Shown here piece after piece: positions 1-7,043 of a DNA stretch of 9,219 nt (the first letter of the stretch is position 1; every line of letters begins with the position of its first letter). Below the pieces are notes generated by a model. It was not told the DNA's origin. It searched no databases and saw nothing but the letters and a program-made list of their open reading frames with translations. Position numbers and translations under genes: made by a program. The stretch comes from Betaproteobacteria bacterium (GTDB lineage Bacteria; Pseudomonadota; Gammaproteobacteria; Burkholderiales; Burkholderiaceae_E): contig RFPW01000074.1 of assembly GCA_009925965.1 (NCBI GenBank), positions 1-9,219 of the forward strand, given 5' to 3'.

Positions 1-234
1 CGGCTCTTCCATGGCGCCAGGCGCCGGATTGCGGGCACCCCCGTCACGAGGGCCAAACGCCTCCATCGGGTCCCAGTCTTGATTTAAGAGCGGCTTTGGT
101 TCAGCGGGTGCTGACGAAGGTCTTGCCGAAGTAGCGGGCGCTGCAGCTGGTTCACCGCCACCACGGCCCCCCTGTTCGTCGCCTTGAGCGCCATCGCTGT
201 CTTTCTGACGGTCCCGACTAAATGGCCAGATCAT
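1..234 (-). CDS. Unidentified protein, N-terminal part only (runs off left edge)
   Basis: An open frame of 78 codons starts at the ATG at 234-232 and has no stop before the window edge. Its ATG overlaps the TGA of the btuC-like gene as ATGA, so translation is probably coupled, and this is the main reason to accept it as a gene. The protein begins MIWPFSRDRQKDSDG. It continues with a Gly/Pro/Ala/Ser-rich, probably disordered stretch (about residues 15-47), then a short part with two Trp-free acidic/proline patches around LLNQDWDPMEAFGPRDGG. No signal peptide, membrane span or Walker A motif appears in the visible part. In this position of a cobalamin operon the ATPase BtuD or a corrinoid-processing enzyme would be expected. 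ABC ATPases normally start directly with the strand preceding Walker A, so this does not look like BtuD. I do not recognise the family; the functional domain must lie beyond the edge. Confidence 0.65.
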   Translation of the reverse strand, partial: MIWPFSRDRQKDSDGAQGDEQGGRGGGEPAAAPATSARPSSAPAEPKPLLNQDWDPMEAFGPRDGGARNPAPGAMEEP

Positions 235-1172
235 CGCGACCCCCGAATCAGTTGGTGCAACAAAACGGGGACCCCGATCAGCGCAGTGAACACCCCCACA
301 GGCAGCAATTGCGGCGCAGCCAATGTGCGGGCGCAGGCGTCTGCCAGCATCACCACCGAGGCCCCTAACGCCGCAGCCCCCGGAAGGGCAATCCGGGCAT
401 CGGCCCCGAACAGGCGGCGCGCAATGTGAGGAGCAGCAAAACCAACAAAACCAATCGCGCCAACATTCGCCACGGCAATGGCTGTCGCGAATGCGGCCAG
501 TGCCACGGTGCGCATTCTTGCTGTTGGGGCATCCACGCCAAGATCTCGCGCAATCGCGTCGCCCCAGGCAATGGCATCAATCGCCCGCGCATCCAGGCAA
601 GCCCAAAGTAAGGCCAGCAGAGCGGCGACCAAAAGTCCCACCAAACGCCAGCCCTCAACCCCACCGAGATCGCCCAGGAGCCAAAAGATCATGCCGCGCA
701 ACTCTGAATCATCGGCCATCGCGAGCACTACATTGGTCGCGGCGCCAAACAAGGCCCCAGCGGCGACCCCAACCAAAACCACGCGTTGTTCATCAAACCC
801 CCGCCGAGCGCCCGCAAACGCGGCCACCAGCAAAATGGCAACCAGCGCGCCGCCGAATGCTGCCAGTTCGACGCCCGGCGCCGGGATTTTGAACGCCAGT
901 GCCAAGACGGCTGCAAGACCGGCGCCGCCTGCTGTACCGAGCAAATAGGGATCCGCCAGCGGGTTGCGCAAGACCGACTGCATTGCCGCCCCTGAGAGGG
1001 CCAGCAGTGTTCCCACCGCGGCCCCGGTGGCCACGCGGGGCACTCGAATGTCCCACCAAAGGGTCCAGGCATCGGGCCCGAGGGTATGCAGCAACCCAGT
1101 GCTACCAACCCAGGTCGAACCCGCAAAGGCCGCCAGCACAATCACGAGCGCCAGGATGATTCGCCACACCAT
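231..1172 (-). CDS. btuC: FecCD-family ABC permease, vitamin B12 import (BtuC-like)
   Basis: This is the inner-membrane permease of a vitamin B12 ABC importer, 313 residues, a usual length for the FecCD/BtuC family. The family signature is clear near residues 44-82: an Arg-Val-Ala start, a Gly/Ala-rich helix, SGAAMQ, then RNPLADPYLLGTAGGAG. Later hydrophobic segments alternate with short loops. RDLGVDAPTAR fits the cytoplasmic coupling region, and GFVGFAAPHIARRLFGAD is the conserved late-helix motif of this family. The start is taken at the ATG at 1172-1170, with the SD-like GGAGGGG ending about 8 bases upstream; the open frame extends upstream to 1289 but that part lies inside btuF and has no membrane character. 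The btuF stop and this start share one base (TGATG). The family also imports siderophores and haem, so the B12 role rests on the riboswitch, btuB and btuF context. Confidence 0.93.
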   Translation of the reverse strand: MVWRIILALVIVLAAFAGSTWVGSTGLLHTLGPDAWTLWWDIRVPRVATGAAVGTLLALSGAAMQSVLRNPLADPYLLGTAGGAGLAAVLALAFKIPAPGVELAAFGGALVAILLVAAFAGARRGFDEQRVVLVGVAAGALFGAATNVVLAMADDSELRGMIFWLLGDLGGVEGWRLVGLLVAALLALLWACLDARAIDAIAWGDAIARDLGVDAPTARMRTVALAAFATAIAVANVGAIGFVGFAAPHIARRLFGADARIALPGAAALGASVVMLADACARTLAAPQLLPVGVFTALIGVPVLLHQLIRGSR

Positions 1173-2161
1173 CAGCGCCACCCCTCCGCGCGAACCCGCT
1201 GCATCCCGCCGACCGAACCCACCGAGCCGTTCACCGCCACCGGCGAATGACCTGCGGTGTTGCGAGCCACATTGCGAATGGCGTCGCAAAGTCGCTCAAC
1301 CCCATCCAGCACCCTCGGCGTCGGGCGTTGCAACAAGTCTGGGGCAATCGCAACCACGACGGGTGCGGGCGCGATCCAGCGATTTCGCCACCGCTCAAGG
1401 GACTCCCCCCCCGGCGCATCAGCCGTCGAACCATCACCCAAGACCACAAGCTGGGGCCTTGCTGCACGCACGGCCTCAGGATCTACCTGGCGGGCCGCTA
1501 AGGCTTCATTGCCAAATACATTCTGACCGCCGCAGAACCGGATAGCGTCACCAATCAAATCGCGGTTGGAGACGGTGATCAACGGTCTGGCCCAGGCCTG
1601 ATAAAACACCCTGACCCTGGCTCCTTGAGCGACCCCTGCACGCAAGGCACCCATGCGATGCGAAAAGTGGTCCGCCTCGAGGCCAGCCGCTTCAGGCTCA
1701 CCGACCAGGCGCCCCAGTTGCCGAAGGGCATGTGGAATCGCCTCGAGGCGAGCCGGTTCGGAAACCCAAACCGGTGCGATCCGAGCGATCGATTCTCGTT
1801 GTTCCGCTCGCAGACCCGCCCCCCAGACCAGAACGAGGTCGGGCGCAGCGCCCCTCAGCGCCTCGAGGTCAGGGCGCGGCCACGCCGAGACGCGAGGCAG
1901 TTGAGTCGCAGCAACGGGAAAATCACTGGCTGGGTCCACCGCAATCACTCGAGAACCAGCGCCGGCAGCGAACAACAGCTCGGTCGTATGAGGGGCCAGA
2001 GACACGATTCGCTCCGGCCTTGCGGCGAGCCTCAGCGCCTGTCCATGGTCATCGACTGGGGCGGTATCGCCACGCGGCGCAGCCATCGACGCCGTCGATA
2101 TCCCCCCAACCGCCAACAGTGTCAGGGCTTGAATCAGAAGGGAGGCAAACGCAACGATCAT
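1172..2161 (-). CDS. btuF: Periplasmic cobalamin-binding protein (BtuF-like)
   Basis: This is the substrate-binding protein that would hand vitamin B12 from the periplasm to the BtuC permease; 329 residues. Residues 1-27 form a signal peptide (hydrophobic core, cleavage probably after Ser-Met-Ala). The class III binding-protein fold is recognised from RIVSLAPHTTELLFAAGAG (51-69), then VIAVDPASDFP, an LPRVSAW...DLEAL segment and APDLVLVWGAG (106-116). In the second lobe are VFYQAWARPLITVSNRDLIGDAI (185-207) with CGGQNVF and RPQLVVLGDG. All are typical of BtuF. The start ATG at 2161 is the first possible start after the btuB stop in the same frame; the only SD-like bases (AGG) directly touch the ATG, so initiation may depend on ribosomes arriving from btuB 48 bases upstream. 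The last 30 or so residues (from about 299) form a Gly/Val/Ser-rich tail beyond the final helix that I cannot assign. Context makes cobalamin, rather than another metal chelate, the likely ligand. Confidence 0.92.
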   Translation of the reverse strand: MIVAFASLLIQALTLLAVGGISTASMAAPRGDTAPVDDHGQALRLAARPERIVSLAPHTTELLFAAGAGSRVIAVDPASDFPVAATQLPRVSAWPRPDLEALRGAAPDLVLVWGAGLRAEQRESIARIAPVWVSEPARLEAIPHALRQLGRLVGEPEAAGLEADHFSHRMGALRAGVAQGARVRVFYQAWARPLITVSNRDLIGDAIRFCGGQNVFGNEALAARQVDPEAVRAARPQLVVLGDGSTADAPGGESLERWRNRWIAPAPVVVAIAPDLLQRPTPRVLDGVERLCDAIRNVARNTAGHSPVAVNGSVGSVGGMQRVRAEGWR

Positions 2162-2209
2162 CCTGCGGATGTTACCGCGATGCGCAGTCGTCCAAGTGCG
2201 GTCGAAGCG

Positions 2210-4228
2210 TCAGAAGCCGCGCTCCAGCGAGAACATCACCGTCCGTCCGCTTTGGGGGTAGACCGAGGGCGAAGACGGGAAACCGCCGAGAATTCCATAA
2301 TCAAAATAACGTCGGTCCAGCAGGTTCCCGATCTTGAGTGCCGCCAACCATCGGCCTGACCGCTGGGAGACTTTGATGTCGACCAGCGTGTACGACGGCA
2401 TAGCGTCAAATTCATTGGCCTGATCATTGTCAAAACGCTGCCGGCCTGTGTGCCGGGCGGCGAGGGAAAGTCGGGTGCCTTCTGACGGACGCCATACGGC
2501 CGCCACTTTAAGGGACAGCCGGGGAACCAGCGGAACTTCGCGATCGCTCACCGGGACGCCGCCCACCTCACCGCCCCGAAAACGGGCCTCTACTCTCGTC
2601 AACCCTGCGCTCAGATCGAGTTGGCTGATCGGCTGGAAACTTCCCTCCAACTCAAGACCAGCGCGCTGCGTGGGCGGTAGATTGACGTTGCTAAACGCCG
2701 GCGCGTAGTAATGAATCTCATGATTGAGATCGTTACGGAACACGCTCAATCTCAGGGCTGCCCCTGTCATGCGCCACTGCAGTCCAATCTCCCGATCGGT
2801 CGAAGTTTGCGGAACCAATAAACGGGCCGTCGGCAGTTGCTGTGGATCACTCGGAAAAAAATACGTGAGCTCATCCACCGTTGCGATTCGAAAACTGCGG
2901 CCGCCCCGAGCATAGACATCAAACCCTGCCCCGAGCGGCTGGCGCACACCAAGGTTTGAAGCCGTGACCCAATTTGCGCCCTGAACCGACAACGAGGGCG
3001 TGACCTGATCCCTGATTTCGTCGTCAATGCGTTGCCGACGCAGTCCTGCGGTCAATGAAAGTCCTTGGGTCAAAGCGGCTCGGTGTTGCACGTAGAGCCC
3101 CTGCGACTGCTGACTGGCTGAGGTCTGAACAAAAGGGCTGTCGAGCATTTCCGCAGAACTCGACCCGCGGGTGGCATAGCGCCAGGACTCGGTGTCGAGC
3201 CCGAATACCGTCTCATGCTGGATACCCGAGGCAGACCAGGTGCTACGCAGCCGAGGCGTAAACGAAAGCGTCCGCCGGTCGCGCACCGAGTAGTAATCAA
3301 ACTGACGATAATCGGATGCAACCCGGCCCTCGCGATGCGCGAGTTCGGCCTCAAATTCAAGCGAAGAAGTGCGCCACGCACCGGCGAGCGCAAGCCGATA
3401 GTCTTCGCGCTGGGCATGGTCCTTGGGCGTCGAGGTGCCCCTAGGATCGGACTTGAATTGGTCCAGGCTCCGTGCGCCCGGCAGGCCGAGTTGTTGAGAT
3501 TCGGCCCCAAGGCGCAAGGCAAGGAAACCGCGCTCAAACAGCGTGCGTAGTTCGCCTCCCGCGTTGCGCTGGCGCAGTGCATTGTTGTCCCGCCAGTTAG
3601 CCGTATCGAGGGCGCTCGCATCGACTTGAAATCGCACTCGATCCTGACTGGCCCCGGTCGATGCACGCAACTCGCGCGTGTCCAAGGATCCGGCAACCAG
3701 CCCCAGGCTGCTTTGAAACGCTTCTGACGGGGCCTTTGCACTGGTGTTGGCGCTGGCACGCGTGATGATGTGGATCGTGCCGCCCGTAGCCCCGCCACCG
3801 TACAAGACCGATCCCGATCCACGCAAAATCTCGATGCGCTCAATGCTGGCCAGGGGAATAGCGCTCAGGCGGGTACTGGCCAGCTCATTCTCATTGAGGC
3901 GGCGACCGTCTAACAAAATCAGAGTGTTTTGGTCACCCGTGATCCCAAAACCTCGAAGATCGATCTGACGGTCGGGCGATCCGGCGTTGTCGCGGACCTG
4001 AACACTGACCTGCTGGCCCAGCAATTCGGCCAGATTAGACGCGGTTGACGCTGCAACCTGGTCGCGATCAATCACGGTCATGCCAATCGGTGCGTCAGAC
4101 AAAGGCGTTGCAAATCGTGATGCGGTCACCACCACGGACGGCAAGGGCGCCACCTGGGCAAATACCGTCGACGAGACAACGGCAATCGCAGCGGCCGGGA
4201 CCGGACGGATTAGTCTGAAAAAAAGCAT
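2210..4228 (-). CDS. btuB: TonB-dependent outer-membrane vitamin B12 receptor (BtuB)
   Basis: This is the outer-membrane beta-barrel that imports cobalamin with energy from TonB. From the ATG at 4228 it has 672 residues. A signal peptide covers residues 1-24, with cleavage probably at VFA/Q. A TonB box (SVVVTASR) is at 31-38. The plug domain follows, with LRGFGITGDQNTLILLDGRRLNE (91-113), SIERIEILRGSGSVLYGGGATGG (128-150) and TIHIITR. The rest is barrel with alternating strands. The chain ends in Phe in a GRTVMFSLERGF strand, as expected for outer-membrane insertion. The frame is open up to a TTG at 4264, but the ATG at 4228 gives a normal signal peptide and has a GGGG sequence 8 bases upstream, so I prefer it. 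A cobalamin riboswitch with a terminator lies directly upstream, which strongly supports B12 rather than an iron siderophore as substrate. It is the first gene of the operon with btuF and btuC. Confidence 0.95.
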   Translation of the reverse strand: MLFFRLIRPVPAAAIAVVSSTVFAQVAPLPSVVVTASRFATPLSDAPIGMTVIDRDQVAASTASNLAELLGQQVSVQVRDNAGSPDRQIDLRGFGITGDQNTLILLDGRRLNENELASTRLSAIPLASIERIEILRGSGSVLYGGGATGGTIHIITRASANTSAKAPSEAFQSSLGLVAGSLDTRELRASTGASQDRVRFQVDASALDTANWRDNNALRQRNAGGELRTLFERGFLALRLGAESQQLGLPGARSLDQFKSDPRGTSTPKDHAQREDYRLALAGAWRTSSLEFEAELAHREGRVASDYRQFDYYSVRDRRTLSFTPRLRSTWSASGIQHETVFGLDTESWRYATRGSSSAEMLDSPFVQTSASQQSQGLYVQHRAALTQGLSLTAGLRRQRIDDEIRDQVTPSLSVQGANWVTASNLGVRQPLGAGFDVYARGGRSFRIATVDELTYFFPSDPQQLPTARLLVPQTSTDREIGLQWRMTGAALRLSVFRNDLNHEIHYYAPAFSNVNLPPTQRAGLELEGSFQPISQLDLSAGLTRVEARFRGGEVGGVPVSDREVPLVPRLSLKVAAVWRPSEGTRLSLAARHTGRQRFDNDQANEFDAMPSYTLVDIKVSQRSGRWLAALKIGNLLDRRYFDYGILGGFPSSPSVYPQSGRTVMFSLERGF

Positions 4229-4307
4229 GAATAAAACCCCATGCACCGACCGCCTCAAAGGCAAGCCAGCGCCCGGTCATCGTCGCCCACCGCGACCAGA
4301 CCTGTTG

Positions 4308-4342
4308 AAAACAAGACGAGCCCCAGATTTGATCTGGGACTC
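4308..4342 (-). terminator. Intrinsic terminator, expression platform of the B12 riboswitch
   Basis: Reading on the minus strand, GAGTCCCAGAT (4342-4332), loop CAA, and ATCTGGGGCTC (4328-4318) form an 11-bp stem with one G-U pair. It is followed by the U-rich stretch GTCTTGTTTT (4317-4308). It sits between the riboswitch aptamer and the btuB start, where a conditional terminator is expected: with cobalamin bound the transcript should stop here, without it btuB is read. The U-tract is imperfect, with G and C interruptions, so termination may be partial. It may also be the 3' end signal of dsbD read-through transcripts, as no other terminator is seen after dsbD. Confidence 0.82.
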
Positions 4343-4350
4343 ACCCCACC

Positions 4351-4568
4351 CTCTCGGCCGGTCTCCGGGCTGCAGGTTTCACCGAATCCCCTTCCCAGAT
4401 CCGTCACGATCCAGTGGGCGATTGACTCGGCTGATGCCACGTGGGCATACCTGCTTACCGTTGCGGGGGCAGCACAGGTTGAGCAAGTCAACCCTTGTAA
4501 TGAAGGGGGGACTGCGTCCTGTTTCCCGTTTAACCCCACCACCCGGACGGCTGGTGGGGCACCGAAAG
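4351..4568 (-). promoter_or_regulatory. Cobalamin riboswitch (aptamer)
   Basis: On the minus strand the conserved parts occur in the right order. The P1 5' arm is CTTTCGG (4568-4562). A strong hairpin follows, CCCCACCA (4559-4552) with TGGTGGGG (4541-4534), then GTTAAACGGGAAACAGG and CTGTGCTGCCCCCGCAACGG with GTAAGCAG. Next come a peripheral hairpin (ATGCC/GGCAT), CCACTGGAT, CTGGGAAGG and GGTGAAACC. The B12 box AGCCCGGAGACCGGCCG is at 4371-4355. The P1 3' arm CCGAGAG (4357-4351) pairs with all seven bases of the 5' arm, with one G-U. The presence of the CCACTG/GGGAAGG peripheral part fits the larger, adenosylcobalamin-type class, but ligand preference cannot be read from sequence alone. It controls btuB and the genes after it. 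It fills the 314-base region between dsbD and btuB together with the terminator. Confidence 0.96.
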
Positions 4569-4570
4569 CC

Positions 4571-4599
4571 TCTGCAGGTTAACGCAAAGCGGACGTCAA
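4571..4599 (-). promoter_or_regulatory. Possible promoter for the riboswitch-btu operon
   Basis: On the minus strand TTGACG (4599-4594) is followed after 17 bases by TGCAGA (4576-4571), which would place the transcription start near 4564, at the riboswitch P1 stem. The -35 is good and the -10 is poor. The -35 lies inside the last codons of dsbD. The location is what a riboswitch transcript needs, but the weak -10 leaves this uncertain; transcription could also come by read-through from dsbD. Confidence 0.3.
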
Positions 4600-6960
4600 C
4601 GCTTCGATGACCACATTGGACGTCAGGAGTTCGGGTAACACTTGGGCCGTGTCCTGTCCCGGGCGGTAGACCAGGTAGAGCGGCACGCCATTGCGGCCAA
4701 ACTCAGCCAGCGCGGCGGTGATCGTGGGGTCTTGTCGCGTCCAGTCGGCCCTTAGCAACAGAACATCCTTGTCGGCGAAGGCGTGCCGAACCGATCCACT
4801 TTCCAAGACCAACTTCTTATTAACTTGACAACTAATGCACCACGCCGCAGTGAAGTCAACGAATACGGTCCGCCCGGCCACGCGCGCTGCCGAAACCGCA
4901 TCGGGTGACCAGGCAGCCCAGTCTTGGGCCACCTCCGAGCTCACCGGAGGCACCACACGTGGCGACGCGAGAGCGATTGCCAACACAAGCAGCCCCCCCG
5001 CAGGCAAGCTTCTGCTCAAGTGGCTCGCGGAGGGTTTGGCCGCTGTGCGTCCCCACCACCAGGCAGCCGCAGCAACGAGGACCCCAGCCATCAGGGTTCG
5101 CAACATGGCGTCCACCCCCAGTTGCGCACCGAGGACCCAAACGAGCCAAACCGAAGTGGCATACATCGGAAACGCAAGACCCTGGCGCAAGGTCTGCATC
5201 CACTGGCCGGGTCGAGGTAGGCGCGCCAACCATTCCGGATAAAGGCCCAGCAGAAGATACGGTGCGGCCATCCCCAGGCCAATGGCCGAAAATACCAGGA
5301 GGGCAATCGCAGGCGTCGCGGTCAGGGTGAAACCGACCGCGGCCCCCATAAAGGGTGCCGTACAAGGCGTTGCCACGACCGCCGCGAGCAATCCGGCTGC
5401 AAAGGAGGGCCCGATGCCGTGAGACGAACCGTTTGACGAAGCATTCGGCAAGCCGCCAACGGAACTTCCCAGCGTCGTGAGGCGCAACCCGATCTCGTAC
5501 ACGCCTGAAAAATTCAACCCAAGCGCCAGGAAAAGTAACGCAAGCAAGCTCACCACGACAGGCGATTGCAATTGAAAACCCCAGCCCACGACCTGCCCCG
5601 CGCTCCGCAACAGGAGCATCAGCGCAGCCAGGCCCAGAAACATGGCCACCACCCCAGCGGCAAACGCAAAAGCGTTCTGGCGCGCCCGAGCCGAATCCCC
5701 ACCGGCATCCTGCACAAAGCCCAATACCTTGAGACCAACGACCGGAAACACACAGGGCATCAGGTTGAGCAGCAAACCGCCCAGCAGAGAGCCAGCGAGC
5801 ACCAGGCCCAGCGCCAGCGGATCGATGCTATTCACCGCCTGACCCGCTATCTGGGGAGCTGTCGCCGATGAAGTTGGGGTTGAGGGTGGAACGAGTCGCG
5901 CCAGCAGCGACCGCTCGGCTGGCACCTTTGTAGCGTTGGACGCGTCAGGTCCATTACCCACGTTAGCCAGCACAGAAACGCCGATCGGCTCCCCCGATAA
6001 CGGTGCGGGGCCGCTCTGCCGCGTTGCGCGAACCTGGTAGGCGTGTCCGCTTAGCCGCAAGACACCGTCTAGCGTGTCACCGGATTCTGTATCGGGCGCC
6101 GTATTTGACGCAGCATCTGGCGCCAGTTCAAGGCCAATCCGCCAGCGGCCGTCCGACAAACGCTCGAGTTGTTGATCGGCCGCGGGTGCCACCATCCGCT
6201 CACGTTCCGGGAAAAAAGTGAATTCCACTGGGGTTGAAGTGGGATTGGACTGCGAAGCAGGCGTCGGCGGCGGGAACACCAACACCATGCGTTTGCCCTC
6301 CTTGAACCAGCGGCCCTTGATGGGTTGGTTCGGATCCGGGATCCATTGATCAGCCGCGACAAACGATGCGGCCCAGGCAGACTCTTTGTTGGACTGCGGG
6401 TCGGATTTTGAGTTGGGTTGGACCACTGGCAAGCGGATCGCGAGCGACGCCTCACCGGGGATACAGATTTCTCGGCACACCAGCCAACTGGCGGTGGCTT
6501 CAAGCTGGACGTCCTGACCCGCCAGGCCCGCGGGCGGGGTCACACTCAGCGGCAGAACGATCTCGCCGTCGTAGCCAAAATTGGCCATCGGCCCGACCCG
6601 GATTCGATGGGGGGCTGGCCACTGAACCTCGCCCGCCGACCACCCGGATGGCAGCTTGACCTGCCAACGGGTCGGTAATCCGGAGTCCCCTGGATTGCGC
6701 CAGTAGGTATGCCATTGCGGATCGTGCTTGAGGCGCAAACCCAAACGAAATGACTGCCCCGGAGCAACGGACGCCCGGTCGGCAATCAATTCCGCTTCGA
6801 GCGTGCCGACCCGGACGGGGCCCAGAACCGAAGCCGGGGCGCCTGGCGTCCTAACTTGAGCCTGCGCGAGCTGCGCCTGCGCGAACCCCCATGGATTGGC
6901 CGAAACCGCGAACCAGATCGAGAAAAACAGCGGGAACAGAGAGACACGCAGGAAACGCAT
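4579..6960 (-). CDS. dsbD: Thiol:disulfide interchange protein, DsbD/ScsB type
   Basis: This is an inner-membrane electron carrier that takes reducing power from cytoplasmic thioredoxin and delivers it to periplasmic thiol proteins; 793 residues. It has a signal peptide (1 to about 28). The periplasmic N-terminal domain follows (about 45-335), with the immunoglobulin-like DsbD-alpha pattern (WHTYWRNPGDSGLP) and the redox pair C162/C166 in WLVCREICIPGE; the CxxxC spacing resembles ScsB proteins. The central membrane domain (about 381-635) has the two key cysteines in MPCVFP (C403) and TPCTAP (C533). A C-terminal thioredoxin-like domain has CISC (C708, C711) after FVDFTAAW and a cis-Pro region GVPLYLV. 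All redox cysteines are present, so it should be active. Likely jobs are cytochrome c maturation and disulfide isomerase reduction; ScsB-like roles in copper or oxidant stress are also possible. The ATG at 6960 has only a weak GGG upstream. The functional link to the B12 genes is unclear. Confidence 0.94.
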   Translation of the reverse strand: MRFLRVSLFPLFFSIWFAVSANPWGFAQAQLAQAQVRTPGAPASVLGPVRVGTLEAELIADRASVAPGQSFRLGLRLKHDPQWHTYWRNPGDSGLPTRWQVKLPSGWSAGEVQWPAPHRIRVGPMANFGYDGEIVLPLSVTPPAGLAGQDVQLEATASWLVCREICIPGEASLAIRLPVVQPNSKSDPQSNKESAWAASFVAADQWIPDPNQPIKGRWFKEGKRMVLVFPPPTPASQSNPTSTPVEFTFFPERERMVAPAADQQLERLSDGRWRIGLELAPDAASNTAPDTESGDTLDGVLRLSGHAYQVRATRQSGPAPLSGEPIGVSVLANVGNGPDASNATKVPAERSLLARLVPPSTPTSSATAPQIAGQAVNSIDPLALGLVLAGSLLGGLLLNLMPCVFPVVGLKVLGFVQDAGGDSARARQNAFAFAAGVVAMFLGLAALMLLLRSAGQVVGWGFQLQSPVVVSLLALLFLALGLNFSGVYEIGLRLTTLGSSVGGLPNASSNGSSHGIGPSFAAGLLAAVVATPCTAPFMGAAVGFTLTATPAIALLVFSAIGLGMAAPYLLLGLYPEWLARLPRPGQWMQTLRQGLAFPMYATSVWLVWVLGAQLGVDAMLRTLMAGVLVAAAAWWWGRTAAKPSASHLSRSLPAGGLLVLAIALASPRVVPPVSSEVAQDWAAWSPDAVSAARVAGRTVFVDFTAAWCISCQVNKKLVLESGSVRHAFADKDVLLLRADWTRQDPTITAALAEFGRNGVPLYLVYRPGQDTAQVLPELLTSNVVIEALTSALR

Positions 6961-6966
6961 GACCCG

Positions 6967-7035
6967 ATGCTAACCGAAGCGCCAATCAAACTTCTGCAAC
7001 GGCGGCTTGACCCCCACACGGCGAGTCCCTAACAT
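6967..7035. promoter_or_regulatory. Divergent promoter region between dsbD and the coiled-coil gene
   Basis: Rightward: TTGACC (7007-7012), a 17-base spacer and TAACAT (7030-7035) form a good sigma-70 type promoter, with the start of transcription expected near 7042-7044, on or next to the ATG at 7044. Leftward: TAGCAT (6972-6967) could serve as a -10 for dsbD with transcription starting near 6960, but no good -35 is found at 16-18 bases from it, so that side is weak. The rightward promoter is the better supported of the two. Confidence 0.55.
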
Positions 7036-7043
7036 CCCAACGC

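Noticed and set aside
1173..1289. Upstream extension of the btuC-like frame to 1289
   Set aside because: It overlaps btuF, is rich in Arg and Gly without membrane character, and the ATG at 1172 has a strong SD and the TGATG coupling.
1625..2359. Long plus-strand open frame (244 codons) opposite btuF and the end of btuB, and similar long antisense frames over btuB, btuC and dsbD
   Set aside because: These are shadows of GC-rich coding sequence: rich in Arg, Pro, Ser and Ala, with no domain and no SD, and the minus-strand genes are clearly real.
4229..4264. Longer btuB from a TTG at 4264
   Set aside because: It would place 12 extra residues before a normal signal peptide; the ATG at 4228 has a GGGG sequence at good spacing.
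4255..4542. Minus-strand open frame inside the riboswitch leader
   Set aside because: The sequence is explained by conserved RNA elements of the aptamer; the predicted peptide has no features and no start signal.
4080..4610. Plus-strand open frame across the riboswitch and the start of btuB
   Set aside because: It overlaps a well-formed riboswitch, terminator and two genes on the other strand; its translation has no recognisable pattern.
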